A DNA stretch of 64,000 bases from Diprion similis (Eukaryota > Arthropoda > Insecta > Hymenoptera > Diprionidae). The notes under the pieces were generated by a model. It was not told the origin of the DNA, searched no databases, and saw only the letters and a list, made by a program, of their open reading frames with translations. The stretch is from NCBI RefSeq assembly GCF_021155765.1, contig NC_060107.1:16850501-16914500 (forward strand). The letters run 5' to 3'. Positions 14,149-25,389 of this stretch are shown one piece after another (the stretch's first letter is position 1; every line of letters starts with the position of its first letter). Both the position numbers and the translations under genes were made by a program.

Positions 14149-16386
14149 GAGTATACGAAACAATTATTCATCGCACCCAAGAAAAAAAGTTTCGTGCAAA
14201 TTAAAACTATATTTATGAACTTATTAAGGTTTAGCGTTCTATTGAACAAAGTAAAGAATTTTAGTATAATTGTTAATACTAATTACGTGATTTAGTGGAT
14301 AACTTTCGTCAGCATCGTCGCATATATATGATTATACATACACTTGAGAAGTTGTAGATATTGTCGATTGATCTATAAAATTTACCACCAAAACTAATAT
14401 TTGCCTTAAACAGCAATATTAATATGTTTACCGTTGCGAATGTGAGATTCTAATTGATATAATTACGTTTCACAAACTAGTTTATTAAATTAAAATCTTA
14501 ATATTCAACCTGACTGTATAATAATACACAATCTGTAAAGTTATACAAGGATGTTTCGTACTGTACATTGTTATTATTTTTCATCTTATGAAAACAATTA
14601 TCTTGTAAACTTTACCGAAGGTGAAAATCTAGCTGTTAGTCTAATTAGGCAATAATTGCAAATAATGTCTATGCACTGCATCGCATGTTCTGTATTGATT
14701 CAGCAATCATGTTAATAATCACTCAACATTCCAAAAAACTGAAGTATTAATTACGAGTAATAAAATAGTGGATCTTTCATACAGTGCGCGTCATTAAATT
14801 TTTTCTATATCCAAACAATCAACTATAAAGTCTACAAATTCTTGATATATCTCGATCAATGAATACAAACAATGATACCCATTAAATTTACGTAATATCG
14901 TTTAAGGAGATAGGTAGAACTGATGTAATAAATCTTATAAATAATTGCTATGAACTTTGAGGAAAATTCATAGCCAATGTGTACTCTGCACTGTATCGAA
15001 GTTTCATAACAAGCTTTATTTGTATTATCGAAGCTCAAGTTTTCAAGGATATTTCATTGAAAGTTGGTGAAGTCGTATGATTTTTTTTCATTTTTTGTTA
15101 CATATAAATTTTTTTTCCTTCGATCCAAACATGTCCTTGTCAGTTTGACTTTCAAACAATTTAGTGTTTAGAGTTCAGTATATCACATGACAGTAGGGTA
15201 AAATTATAAATTGGTAATTACAGGTATCTGAATGTAAGATTTATCACCTTATCGGACTGTTGAAAATAATGTGCCCAAATCTAAAAATATTGTAGAATTG
15301 TCAGTTAGTCCGATTGTGTAAAATCCTATAAAACATGTCAAATTCACAGTACCAACCAGAATATCATTTGTCTCTCTTTATAAATCAAATTTTATGGAGA
15401 TTATTTTCGAAAATTCATGTACTATTAGCTGAAAATTGCATAGGCTGCCTAAGCAATATGAAGAATATTTATACAACACATCTTTGAGTAATGCACGAGT
15501 AATGGCACCATGTGGTAAATGGACATTGACGTTGGAAAATCTACTATTTATAAACATTCCTGAGGATAGTAGTTAAGAATTAGTTATCGTTACACTGTTG
15601 TAACTTGGAACTAATACTTGGTGAAGTTTTCGGTTGTGTTAGTTTGTACATACCTACATAACGTTTAACTCCGTTGTGCCTTCATTTTTATGCAATTATT
15701 ATAAATGTTATCTGCTGTACATACCTGTATTACGAAAAAAAGTTTCTTTAATTTTATAATACGAATATTTATTAAGCTTACATATTACGTGCATTTGCCT
15801 CACGAGTCGTAATAAAATGAATGAACGTACAAATATACATTTCAATCTTATTGTAATTTTTATGAGTTTGTTGCAATTTTTTTTCAAGAATTAAGCAACC
15901 TTATGCTGTATATATGGGATTATAACGATAGGTGGCTGAAAAAGTGGGTAGGACAAGCAGTTATCGAATTCAATTTAAGTTTCTTCTATTCAAAAATATG
16001 TAAATCTAACTTTATTCACATCCTTTAAATTTTTACTCTAGTCAAGTAGAAGCAATATTATTAACAATAACGTCAAACGATCGCCATTTTGTTAAATAAA
16101 AAATAAAATGTTAATCCAGTTCGTGGCAAAGGATAAACTATCCAAGAATACTGTCTCTGAATTTGAAATAAATCGGGTGGGCCGTTACTTATAAGAAAAT
16201 ATGCAGATGAAGCTCAATTGAACAATTTGTTTCCGCAATGCTAATTTCCAAAATGCAGTATGAACCCAGTTTTTCAGCTGTTGGCTCACATTTTATGATG
16301 GGCCTATATTACCCAAGTTGTTCCTAATAGGTACAAGGAAAAATTCTATGGATAATATCAAAAAGACTTTGTAAATTTTCTTTGTT

Positions 16387-16392
16387 TTTATT
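16387..16392 (-). terminator. RpS7: Poly(A) signal of RpS7
   Basis: AATAAA on the minus strand, about 22 bases after the RpS7 stop codon. A very short 3' UTR is usual for ribosomal protein mRNAs. Confidence 0.6.
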
Positions 16393-16413
16393 TGAATGAC
16401 AATTTGTAACTTA

Positions 16414-17449
16414 TTACAAGTAGGGTTCAGGAAATTCAAACGTTACGTCACGACCCGTAAGTTTCTTGTAGACCGAAGCAAAAGTATCCACCTGTAAATT
16501 TTAATTGATAAGAAAAAGAGTAAGTAAAACCGTACATTACAGATTTGTTTAGAACAGTAAAGGAATTAAGTCAGCAACTTATTCTACTCGAAATCAGGAA
16601 CTTGAGACAATTTTGGAAAAATTATTAAGAAAACATGTAATCAGTTAAAGTGAGAAGCTCAAATTTCAATACCTTATGCTCAATATTTGTCTGTTCATTC
16701 TTGTCTAGATGAACTTTGATGAGCTGCGAGCCATCCAGCTTGACACGAATACGTTTGCCAACAATTTCAGCAGGGAACACCAAATCCTCCAAGAGAGAGT
16801 CGTAAACTGCCGTAAGAGTTCGGCTAAAACAAACAAACGGTAAATTGTGAAGAATGTTGGACAGTGATTGAAAAATTGAGGGGTTTAAACAGCCATGGTG
16901 AAGTTGTACTAGAATTGCAAGTATTATTGACAATTACAAATGACCAAAAAGTCATGCTAGCATACCTTCTAGGACGCTTCTGCTTGTTCTTGGTGCGAGT
17001 CTTTCTTGTTGGTTTGGGAAGGATCTTCCTCTCCCCAACAAACATGACATGCTTTCCAGAAAACTTCTTTTCTAGTTCGCGTACTAGACGTGTCTGTACC
17101 TTTTGGAAAGCTTTCAACTTCGGCATTGGTACGTAGATAATGATTGACTGTAAAACAAACAGAATTTGCCGATTTTATGATAGTTATAACACTTTGGATA
17201 GGCAGAATAATCTTACCTCACTATAAATCTGAGGTATGGATACAAATAGGGCTCATCGTAATTCAATGTAAACTGTACCTTCTTGTTGTTAGTTTCTATT
17301 TCCCTTGCCTTGGTGATGTAAAGCTCGCGCAGTTGGGACTTGAGGTCGGTGTTCATCTCCAGCTCGAAAAGGGCTTGCGAGATGCTGGTTTCGAACGGGT
17401 CGGCCTCAGCGCCCCCGCTCTTCATTATCTTGGCGCTAGCCGTAAACAT
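16414..17449 (-). CDS. RpS7: 40S ribosomal protein S7 (eS7)
   Basis: Coding exons on the minus strand are 17449-17279, 17147-16966, 16823-16673 and 16491-16414. They join in phase to 193 residues, the normal length for eS7. Landmarks along the protein are [56 protein letters not shown], then [19 protein letters not shown], and the C-terminal FEFPEPYL. The protein is a structural part of the small ribosomal subunit and is needed for subunit maturation. The start ATG follows a splice acceptor directly (tttcag/ATG), so the 5' UTR is a separate exon near 18164-18193. An ATG at 17512 is in frame but lies in the intron and is not used. The gene is convergent with the ninein-like gene. Confidence 0.97.
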
Positions 17450-18163
17450 CTGAAAACACAAGATGACAGAAATGAGCACAAATTTTTGGACGGTAGTTGA
17501 ATAACTCCGCATTAATTTGACTCAATTATCTTAGAACTCTGTTCGTAGTTAATCACTTAACTTGAGAGTAATCTACTAGAACATACATAGATGCAGTAAG
17601 TAAATACAGAGGTTACTTCATGTTATAAATTAACTTTGTGTCAGGTAGACAGACTGGAATTTGAAACCAGAGCTTACTAACACATTTAAATTCAAATCTA
17701 GAGAGCATAGTCGATGTTACTGGGATTTAGTTCAGTTGTTTATTTGAATAGGAGATCTAGACCGAAGTGTCAAGTGAAGGAGATTCTGCTCCACGTTAAT
17801 ATTTACAAGATTCGTTCAGGTTAGAAAATTGTTAACGATATTTACGAGATTGCTAATGAATATGGAGCTGTAACCAGTCTACAGGAACCTGCTGCTGGTA
17901 TATAAACTTTTGACCGAAGGGAAACGGTAAAACATAATGCAATTGAACATGTTGTAACTAGTTGTAACCGGGAGATTCACACATTTTGGAAATATTTTAG
18001 CGGATGGAATCCGTCCGTATCACTTCACAGTCGAGGCATCCGTCAAAAATAAAACATTGTTCGAATATATTAAACGTCGGCCAATGTTGAACAAGTCACA
18101 ATTTTAGTTTTTCCGATAACCACCTTATAATAACCTAAAGTCATAATTTAACATTCTTCGTAC

Positions 18164-18195
18164 CTTGCTGTGCTCGCAGTTCGCGTGAAAGAGAC
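18164..18195 (-). promoter_or_regulatory. RpS7: RpS7 leader exon with 5' TOP-like start
   Basis: On the minus strand the sequence TCTCTTTCACGCG runs into GAACTGCGAGCACAGCAAG and then a donor (GCAAG/GTACGA). A pyrimidine tract at the transcription start followed by a tiny leader exon is the usual arrangement for ribosomal protein genes, which TOR signalling controls through the TOP motif. The exact start site is inferred. Confidence 0.65.
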
Positions 18196-18546
18196 CAGCA
18201 CGAACCTGAAGTTGATCATTTGTGATGATTATTTTTTAGATCTAGTCAGCACTGCACTTTCAATTTTAGGTGTGTTCTTAAATTGGCCACCAGTCCTCCA
18301 AATTCCCTAGGAGTGAAACAGCTGTCCAACAACTCGATGGTGCAACAAAGATGCAGATAATGATGAGACTGTGACGTCGAACGGCACTCCACGAAAATTC
18401 CCCAAAGCTGCCACTAGATTATCGCGGATGCTTAGCTAGACTTCAGTAGTGTGGGTCGCCAATAACGATTAATCACTGAAGTGAAATGGACAACTTGATC
18501 GAATTTGCGTAATTGGGTGAACGGCGAGTTGGAAATTGTTGCAATT

Positions 18547-18944
18547 TATTAGAATGAAGTTTACTTTACCTTTTATAAGATAGCTTCTTCTGGAACTAAT
18601 GAATAGGTGTGATAAAGAGACTTGTTTTAAATGAATACTGAATTAAGATTCGGAATTGGTTTAAAATGGAATATATTTTGATTAACACACACAGAATATA
18701 AGAATGAACAATTTTAATAATATAAAATTGGATAACGAATCGGGCAGAGATTCGTCGTTGGAATGCAAGTGCGAGAGGATTTTACCGCGAGGATCTACTG
18801 AGTACTAGTAGTTAGCGGAGATAAAAACCAAGAGAGCGAATGATCGCTGGGTGCTCGTATTTATTCAGATCGGTAGCCGTAGAGGTGTGAAATCCTCTCC
18901 TCAAGCATTGCCCCATAACAACGCATTTCTTCCCCTTATTCTAA
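18547..18944. repeat. Dispersed repeat, copy 2
   Basis: Second copy of the repeat at 1-394, in the same orientation, about 18.5 kb away. Divergence is modest by eye. It lies upstream of RpS7. Confidence 0.8.
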
Positions 18945-19570
18945 GAATTAAAACTAGGTTGGTATGCTATGCTATGGGTTTTATTGGTGCCGGGTGCAAA
19001 GTCGGACTTTGGATTGTCCCCCCAACTCTTTGTTCCATACCACCTCTCCTTATAATTAATCTAAAATTGAAAACTAGAGTGGTGTTCATTTTTTAGGATT
19101 TGAATTAGTGTATGTTATGGGTATATGAGTTTCATGTATATGTGTGTTGGTGCAACGCGCTAGTGTATTTGTCGATAGGCGCGCGGTCCCTTGATAGCTG
19201 TACCGAAGGAGTAGGGGATCTAATACAACTTTATGGGGTGGCCTTCGAGCGCGTAACGCGCGTATGCTCGAGATCGCCGCGCGGACTTATTAGATCGCCG
19301 TTTCCTAGGGTTGAATCCATGTGAGCCTTACCTACACCCTTAAGTACCAAAAATTGTAACAACGTTGAGAGCGTTTAAAATATTACGCGATATTTACCCA
19401 CTTAAGTGTATGAATTGAATGTATTACCGAATTATCCTTTCATTCGTAATATCATAATAACTATTTATTGAATAACCTCGGCAGGTTATATTTTACACTT
19501 TTATTGCAATTGCACTCCATTAAATAAATTATCCATCACAATCCATCACGAACTATATAATACCTAATTA
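18945..19570. other. Non-genic stretch with a GC-rich island
   Basis: Positions 19150-19310 are clearly richer in CG (several CGCG and GCGCG words) than the surroundings and look like part of a transposable element. A 70-codon frame at 19112-19324 has no recognisable domain. The rest is AT-rich. Confidence 0.4.
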
Positions 19571-20130
19571 ACATCCAAAGGAGTTGATTCTTTTTTAATC
19601 GTTTTTAGGCGTTTATAAGTCATTTCCCGTAGTTTGTAAGTCAATAGTTCAATTTTTATTGATAGAACAAATTTGGCTAGGAAATTTGTATGATCTTAGC
19701 GCCTGATAGTTGCAATTTGCCATCAAATTCAGTTCTGCTTGTACGGAATCATTTGTAGGTGATCGTAGGTGTTTATAAGCACTTCTCCAACCTTTATTAA
19801 TCTCCCAATTATCTGTAAAACTTGGAACAAAAATCCCCCCCCCCCCCCCCGCCGCGGGGGCAAAAATAAAAAAAGTAAATAAAACCACTAGCCAGGTATT
19901 AGTCCAACCTCAGCGCACGCAACTTACAACGGCTGCTCATTAACTGAAAATTGCATCAAAATTCTTTTTCGGGTGAGGCAATTGTTCGTTTCTCATTTAT
20001 AGGTGTTGAATAACGCTATTCAGGCGTTTGATAGTCGATTGTCGATTCGCAAAAATTAAAACAATAGTAATAAGGTAGTAATCCCCATAGTTTGTTCAGA
20101 CCTAGCACATCGAAGTGATGACAGCTCCTC
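19571..20130 (+). repeat. Satellite-like repeat units, block 1
   Basis: Positions 19571-19790 match 21545-21745 (GAGTTGATT, TTTTTTAATCG, then GTAAGTCAATAGTTC, AAACAAATTTGGCTAGG, and AATTCAGTTCT). A related unit starts near 19927 (AAAATTGCATC, then AGGCAATTGTTCGTTT) and again near 20118. A poly-C tract with adjoining G run lies at 19835-19860. Confidence 0.7.
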
Positions 20131-20442
20131 GCTTTGACTGTAAATTGCATCGGAATTCAATTTCCCGTCAGGCGATCGTTTGTTGTTCGTTTGTTTGTGT
20201 ATGATAATTTCACTGAGCCAAACAGACAAAGGGTATGTAGTACGTTCCGAATTGAACTGGCAGCGCTACTGCTTGATACGTTGACTGAAGATGGATATCT
20301 TCCGTCAATGGTATTAGTCAGTTTCCGAACCACAGACATATTTTGAATACGACCTAGTTCTATTCCACCCACTCCTTTGGAATGATCCGTGCAACAACGG
20401 AACGGCGCTTGTTCTAAACAAGACAGTCACAATTCATGCTGA

Positions 20443-20673
20443 TTGACTCATGAAGACGGACGATATTATATAATTAGTGCAATAGTAAACGTCAAAGATG
20501 CATTGGAATTGGATGATTTTTCATCCGACGATGATGATGGACTGGCCATAATGATTTTAGATAATTCGATTAAGGATCCTCAAGTTCTGAGGCCACGAAT
20601 TCAATTATACGTTGAAAATGTTGTGCATAGGTTTGACGATGCAGAGTTCATATCACGCTTCACTTACGTATAA
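20443..20673 (+). pseudogene. N-terminal fragment resembling a PIF/Harbinger (HARBI1-type) transposase
   Basis: This 76-codon frame has an acidic stretch (DDFSSDDDDG) followed by RPRIQLYVENVVHRFDDAEF and ISRF, then a stop. The pattern of Arg-Pro-Arg, YVE, an acidic DAEF and a Phe-rich end resembles the N-terminal part of HARBI1-like transposases, just before the helix-turn-helix segment. The DDE catalytic part is absent. It sits between two blocks of the same satellite-like repeat, so both may belong to one composite element. The assignment rests on a short motif. Confidence 0.45.
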
Positions 20674-21544
20674 TTTTTTACTCATCTAAACATAATAATT
20701 TAATTTCACAAGAATAACGGGCGTGTACAATTACAAAAGATATTATTTGAGGAAACGTATATTCCCGATTGTTTTATGAAAAGATTTTAAAGATCTATAA
20801 AAATAAACTATGAATTCTAATTATTTTAATTTTTTGAGATCCAGTTTCTACATTTTAAAGTTATTCTGAAGATTTATATTTTTTGAATAAATAATGATCT
20901 TTGAATTTTCGAGAGTCTGTCTACTTACAGATAATGTTTATGAGTCTTCAAGTCTCCACAAGCCGTGTCCTTAAAAGATTATTCACGTAATACCTGCATA
21001 TATATAGGAAATTCGACTTTCCGCACTATAGAGGGTACACGAAAAGACCTATTTCCGAACAGTCCAAACGCTAGGGCATAAGGAATGTCTATTACCGCAC
21101 GGTCCCTGGCACGGCGGAGACTTGTGTGTACTAACTAATTGACTAACACTTCTGTGTACCCCCGACAGGTATGTGAAGTCAAACCTCCCATCGCTGGCCT
21201 TACATAAAATAGGATATGCAACGGTTGCATCGCCAACTTCCCGCAATCGTATCACAAATTGGTATCACAAAGTCTAAAATTATTAGGCTTGAGACAAGTA
21301 AGCCAACAACTACACGAGCAGTCCCTAACCAGTTTCTTCAAATTGCATTAATTGTATTTATATTGAAAACAAACTCATACAAATAAAGACGATTGATTGA
21401 AATTTATTAAATGCTTTGTTATAAGTGCATGGTATGTGAATAATTTCAGTGACCACTGCGTGCTTGAGCAGCATCTTCCAGATATATTTTTAATACTTTT
21501 TATGTACGTTTCCAGGTTTAGTATTTAGCCCCGCATTAACAACC
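20674..21544. other. Non-genic, AT-rich
   Basis: No gene or clear repeat structure. A GC-richer section at 21040-21260 has a 68-codon minus frame without family resemblance. Confidence 0.4.
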
Positions 21545-22382
21545 GAACGAGTTGATTTTTTTTTAATCGCTTGTAGGTCGTTTGTAGGTGTTTGTAAGTT
21601 GGTTCCCGTCGTTTATAAGTTAATAGTTCGATTGTTATTAATAAAACAAATTTGGCTAGGGAATTTGTGCGATGTTGGCCCCTCGTTATTGCAATTTGCG
21701 ATCTAATTCAGTTCTACTTGTATGGAATCGTTTGTAGCTGATTGTAAGTGATTTCGCGTCGTTTGCAAGTCAATAATTCAGTCGGTATTCATAAAACAAA
21801 TTCACCTAGGGAGTTCCCGTGACATGGCCTTCTAACAACACCTGCAATTCGCCATCGAAATGAGTTCTGCTTACACGGGATCATTCGTAGGTCGTTTGTA
21901 GGTGATTCTGAGTGATAATGCGTCGTTTGTAAGTCAATAGTTCAGTCATTATTGATAAAACAAATTTGTCTCGGAGTTCGCGTGACGTCAGATGATTGTG
22001 AAATATTTCTCGGCGTTTGTAAGTCCATGGTTCAGTCGGTATCAACAAAATTTGCAATCGAATTGAGTTCTGCTTGCGCGGAATTGTTTTGAGGTCGTTC
22101 GTTGATTATTGTAAGTGACTATGCGTTGTCTATAAGTCAATAATTCAGTCTATGGACTTACAAACGCCGAGAAATAATTCACAATCACCCGACGTCACAG
22201 GAACTCCCTAGACGAATTTGATTCATCAATAACGACAAAATTATTGACTTACAAATGACGGAAAGTCACTCACAAATTCACAATCACCTACAAATGACCT
22301 ACAAATGATTCCATATAAGTAGAACTGAATTAGATCGCAAATTGCAATCATGAGGACAAATCCCCTAGCCAAATTTGTTCAC
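21545..22382. repeat. Tandem satellite with an inverted right end
   Basis: Units of roughly 90-165 bases share GTTTGTAAGTCAATAGTTCAG and AAACAAATT. They occur in plus orientation near 21615, 21768, 21931, 22020 and 22134. From about 22145 to 22382 the same sequence runs in reverse complement (GACTTACAAACGCCGAG, then GCCAAATTTGTTC), so the block folds back on itself. It ends about 210 bases before the RBM7-like start codon. Confidence 0.8.
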
Positions 22383-22592
22383 CCAACACTTGCAGTTGTT
22401 CCCAGCCGATAACAGAGTGCTCTGATGATTGCGGTTAAAGTCACCAGTGCTAGCAATTTCCATCACAGTTATGTTGCGGCCATTTTTTGTGTATAGTAAT
22501 GCTGTCATCACATCAATGTTATTTTTGACAAATCGCATCGACAATTCCCTACGAAATTCGAGAATAGTATAGGAGGTAAATTTCCTGTCACA

Positions 22593-23313
22593 ATGGAAGA
22601 GGATCAACGTACTGTTTGGTGTGGTAATTTAAGCGATAAAGTTACCGAAGACATACTTTACGAGTTGTTTCTGCAAGTAAGACATGGCACCTTTTCCCGT
22701 CTAATCAAAGTGACGATTTCATAAGCAGTATAATAATTCATCCACCTTTCGCAGCATTTTGCCCGCCTGACCCAAGCGATATTCTCATTATTTGCAGGGC
22801 GGGCCAGTTCAGAGGGTTTCGATACCTAAGGACAAAGACGGAAAACAACGAACCTATGGTTTTATCACATTTAAGCACGCTGTTTCTGTACCGTACGTGC
22901 TTGATCTCTTTGAAGGCACAGCACTGTTCGACAGAACACTGAGTATGAAAACTCGAAACAATATAGAAGTACCAGTACAATCGCACCCCAACAGCAGATT
23001 GAGAAAACAAGAAGTCAGCCACGACTTGAACAACGTGCTCCAATTACAGAACAAAATGATAATTGGTAACTTGATGCATGGACTATGCGTTGGGCCAGAA
23101 ATGCTCATGTATCCGAGTCAATTAAATCCTGGGGCATATCCAGAAAATCGATCCCAACCGGCGTCGCAACCTTATCAGCAGTGCGAAGGTGGTAGAGAAC
23201 GTAACAGTTACAAAAGTAGAAATGATCGCAGGGAAAGACATCTGTCACATCGGTCAAATGATTACTCGCGAAATTCTGATCACAGAAATAGCAGAAGGCA
23301 TTATCGGAAATAA
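22593..23313 (+). CDS. RBM7: RBM7-like RNA-binding protein
   Basis: Two exons, 22593-22676 and 22798-23313, join in phase to 199 residues. One RRM fills residues about 5-85: RNP2 is VWCGNL (8-13) and RNP1 is RTYGFITF (46-53). The sequence between them (ILYELFLQGGPVQRVSIP) matches RBM7/RBM11. The C-terminal tail is basic and rich in Arg, Ser and Asn (RERHLSHRSNDYSRNSDH). RBM7 is the RRM subunit of the nuclear exosome targeting (NEXT) complex and binds U-rich RNAs for decay by the exosome. The ATG lies in a short leader (CACAATGG) just after the palindromic satellite, so this repeat adjoins the promoter. Confidence 0.85.
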
Positions 23314-23709
23314 CAACATAAACTCTCAGTTAAGATGTGTGATCAAAATCTAAAGATATCTATACTCAGTTTTGTAATGTATGTAATTTTAAAAAGAATG
23401 GCATTCGTGGCATGAATGCAACAAATACAATTTCTAAGTTTTTAATATTAGAAAGCCATATCCTGTTCGGAGTAGATGTAAAATATCTTTGGAGAAATTA
23501 AGAATATAGATGCGGTTGGGTTCATTGAGCACATAAATTTGAATCTGGAGTCTAACAATGTCTCTGAAGTTTTCAATGTTCATGATCTTTGCATCAGATA
23601 TTCACATTTAGGACATGCTTGTGTCAAGGCAATTGATCAATAATTTAGGGATATTTAAAGTTATTCACTTCCTCAGTAAGATTGATTCACATATCCAGAT
23701 TATATATAC
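23314..23709. other. 3' flank of the RBM7-like gene
   Basis: AT-rich sequence, probably partly 3' UTR. No other feature seen. Confidence 0.4.
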
Positions 23710-23718
23710 GTGTATTCT

Positions 23719-24547
23719 TAGGGTGCTTCATTTGAAACGAACATGTCTTTTTTTTCGTTGACACATAAAAATTTTGTTCCTTCTATCGAAAAAGAAATTC
23801 CCTGAAAATTTGAGCCCTTAATCTTAATTTTAAGTGGTTCCTCTCGATCGATGTATATTTCTCATTTAAATAACATGTAATTCATGATTTTTTTAATTTA
23901 AATTAACATAGCTCCGTTTGATTTCATGGTATTTCATTGCGATTAGTCAGAATTTGTAGTATATTAGTGACTCTTTGAAAGTACTCACTAACATTTTTTT
24001 GTACTTGAACCCGTCTCATCGGTGTCGGTCTCGAAAGCCCAATTTTCTTAAAAATTGTTATATTTTCGTACTTATCAACAAAACAATTGAAGTTATAAAA
24101 AAATTGTCAAAGAACAATTTGTAGGAAATTAAATTTCCTACAAAAATAGCCCCGTATCGATTTTCTGAGGTGCGTAGTCCAAAAGGTATAAACAGTTTAA
24201 TATATTAAAATCCCCCAAAAAATATGAAATTTCATATGAAATACCGATGAGATGGGTTCAAGTCCAAAAAAATGTTAGTGGGTACTTTCAAAGAGTCACT
24301 AATATACTACAAATTCTGACTAATCGCAATGAAATACCATGAAATCAAACAGAGCTATGTTAATTTAAATGAAAAAAATCATGAATTACGTGTTATTTCA
24401 ATGGGAAATATACATCAATCGAGAGGAACCACTTAAAATTAAGATTAAGGGCTCAAATTTTCAGGGAATTTCTTTTTCGATAGAAGGAACAAAATTTTTA
24501 TGTGTTAGCGAAAAAAATAAAATGTTCGTTTCAAATGAAGCACCCTA
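23719..24547. mobile_element. Foldback-type MITE with 305-bp terminal inverted repeats
   Basis: The two arms, 23719-24023 and 24243-24547, are reverse complements with few differences by eye. The ends are TAGGGTGCTTCATTTGAAAC and its complement. A perfect 9-bp direct repeat, GTGTATTCT, flanks the element at 23710-23718 and 24548-24556, as a target-site duplication. The middle (about 220 bp) has its own small palindrome near 24119-24145 (TTTGTAGGAAATT and its complement). No coding sequence. A 9-bp duplication would fit Mutator-like or foldback elements. Confidence 0.92.
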
Positions 24548-24556
24548 GTGTATTCT

Positions 24557-25389
24557 AGGATATCAAAAGATGATATCATAAATAATTTAAAATTATTTTA
24601 AATTTTGAAATTGATCTAGTTGCAATCAATGATGCGCTAACGTGTTTGAAGTGTAATCTGCTTCTACTTTTGATGCCAATTGAACTGATAAAATTGAAAT
24701 ATTTTTTGAAACCTATTAACTACAGAGGAGCAATGAAAGAAATGAAATTTCATTTTTCAGAATAATCTGTAGAAGAAATTCTCCTTATGGTACTTTGCGT
24801 CACCACATTCTATTAGGTTTACTTTGGTTTCTCATTGTGTGCGTTAACCGAAGCTATTCACGGTGCGTTGACTGAAGATAAGATTTATTCAAAAGTAATA
24901 TTCTAACTGCACGGATAAATGGCCAAACACCTTACGTGATAAACATTAATTAATGTATGAATATGACTGGGTGCTCGAATTTCAATACTTTCTATTGATT
25001 TTGTCAGACAGGCGCGAACGTATAAACGAATTGTCGTCATATTGTTGATATTTCAGAAACTCGTCAACATTTGACGCCATAATATTCACAGCATTCCCGA
25101 AATCTTCTTCTTCTTCTTTTTCCTTCTGAAGGATGTGTCAATATATTCTTAAGTGCTCCTGAAGTCCTCACGAGATTTCAGAAAACTATGCGCAGATCAG
25201 CGAGCGTGGAGAGAGTATTGTCTTGCAGATGCAGTCCTTTAGGTTATGTGGACCATGGTGGCTTGGCGTGTATCTGAGGGCTTCCTGGCAGTTTGCAGGT
25301 GAGGAGGAGGATGACGGCACAGTCGTAGGATGGGCAACAAAAAAAAACAGGAAACAAAAATAAATTTAAAAAAAAAAACCCAGACCGGA
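24557..25389. other. Non-genic stretch
   Basis: AT-rich with no gene seen. Positions 25105-25145 (CTTCTTCTTCT, then GAAGGATGTGTCAA) resemble 54727-54755 (TTCTTCTTCT, then GAGGATGTGCCAA), so a small dispersed repeat is shared by the two loci. Confidence 0.4.

Larger units (their letters stand above)
12376..16386. other. 3' untranslated or intergenic AT-rich DNA between convergent genes
   Basis: No further gene is seen between the ninein-like stop and the RpS7 poly(A) signal. The sequence is very AT-rich and includes a (TA)n run at 13153-13196 and a GATGAT to ATAATA microsatellite at 14107-14148. Several AATAAA words exist (for example near 15811), so part may be a long 3' UTR of the ninein-like gene. 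Confidence 0.5.

Noticed and set aside
17447-17512. In-frame upstream ATG that would lengthen RpS7
   Set aside because: The extension crosses a clear splice acceptor directly before the conserved [10 protein letters not shown] start.
21545-22382. CRISPR-like repeat array
   Set aside because: The units are long, degenerate, partly inverted and lie in an animal genome; they are satellite or transposon repeats.
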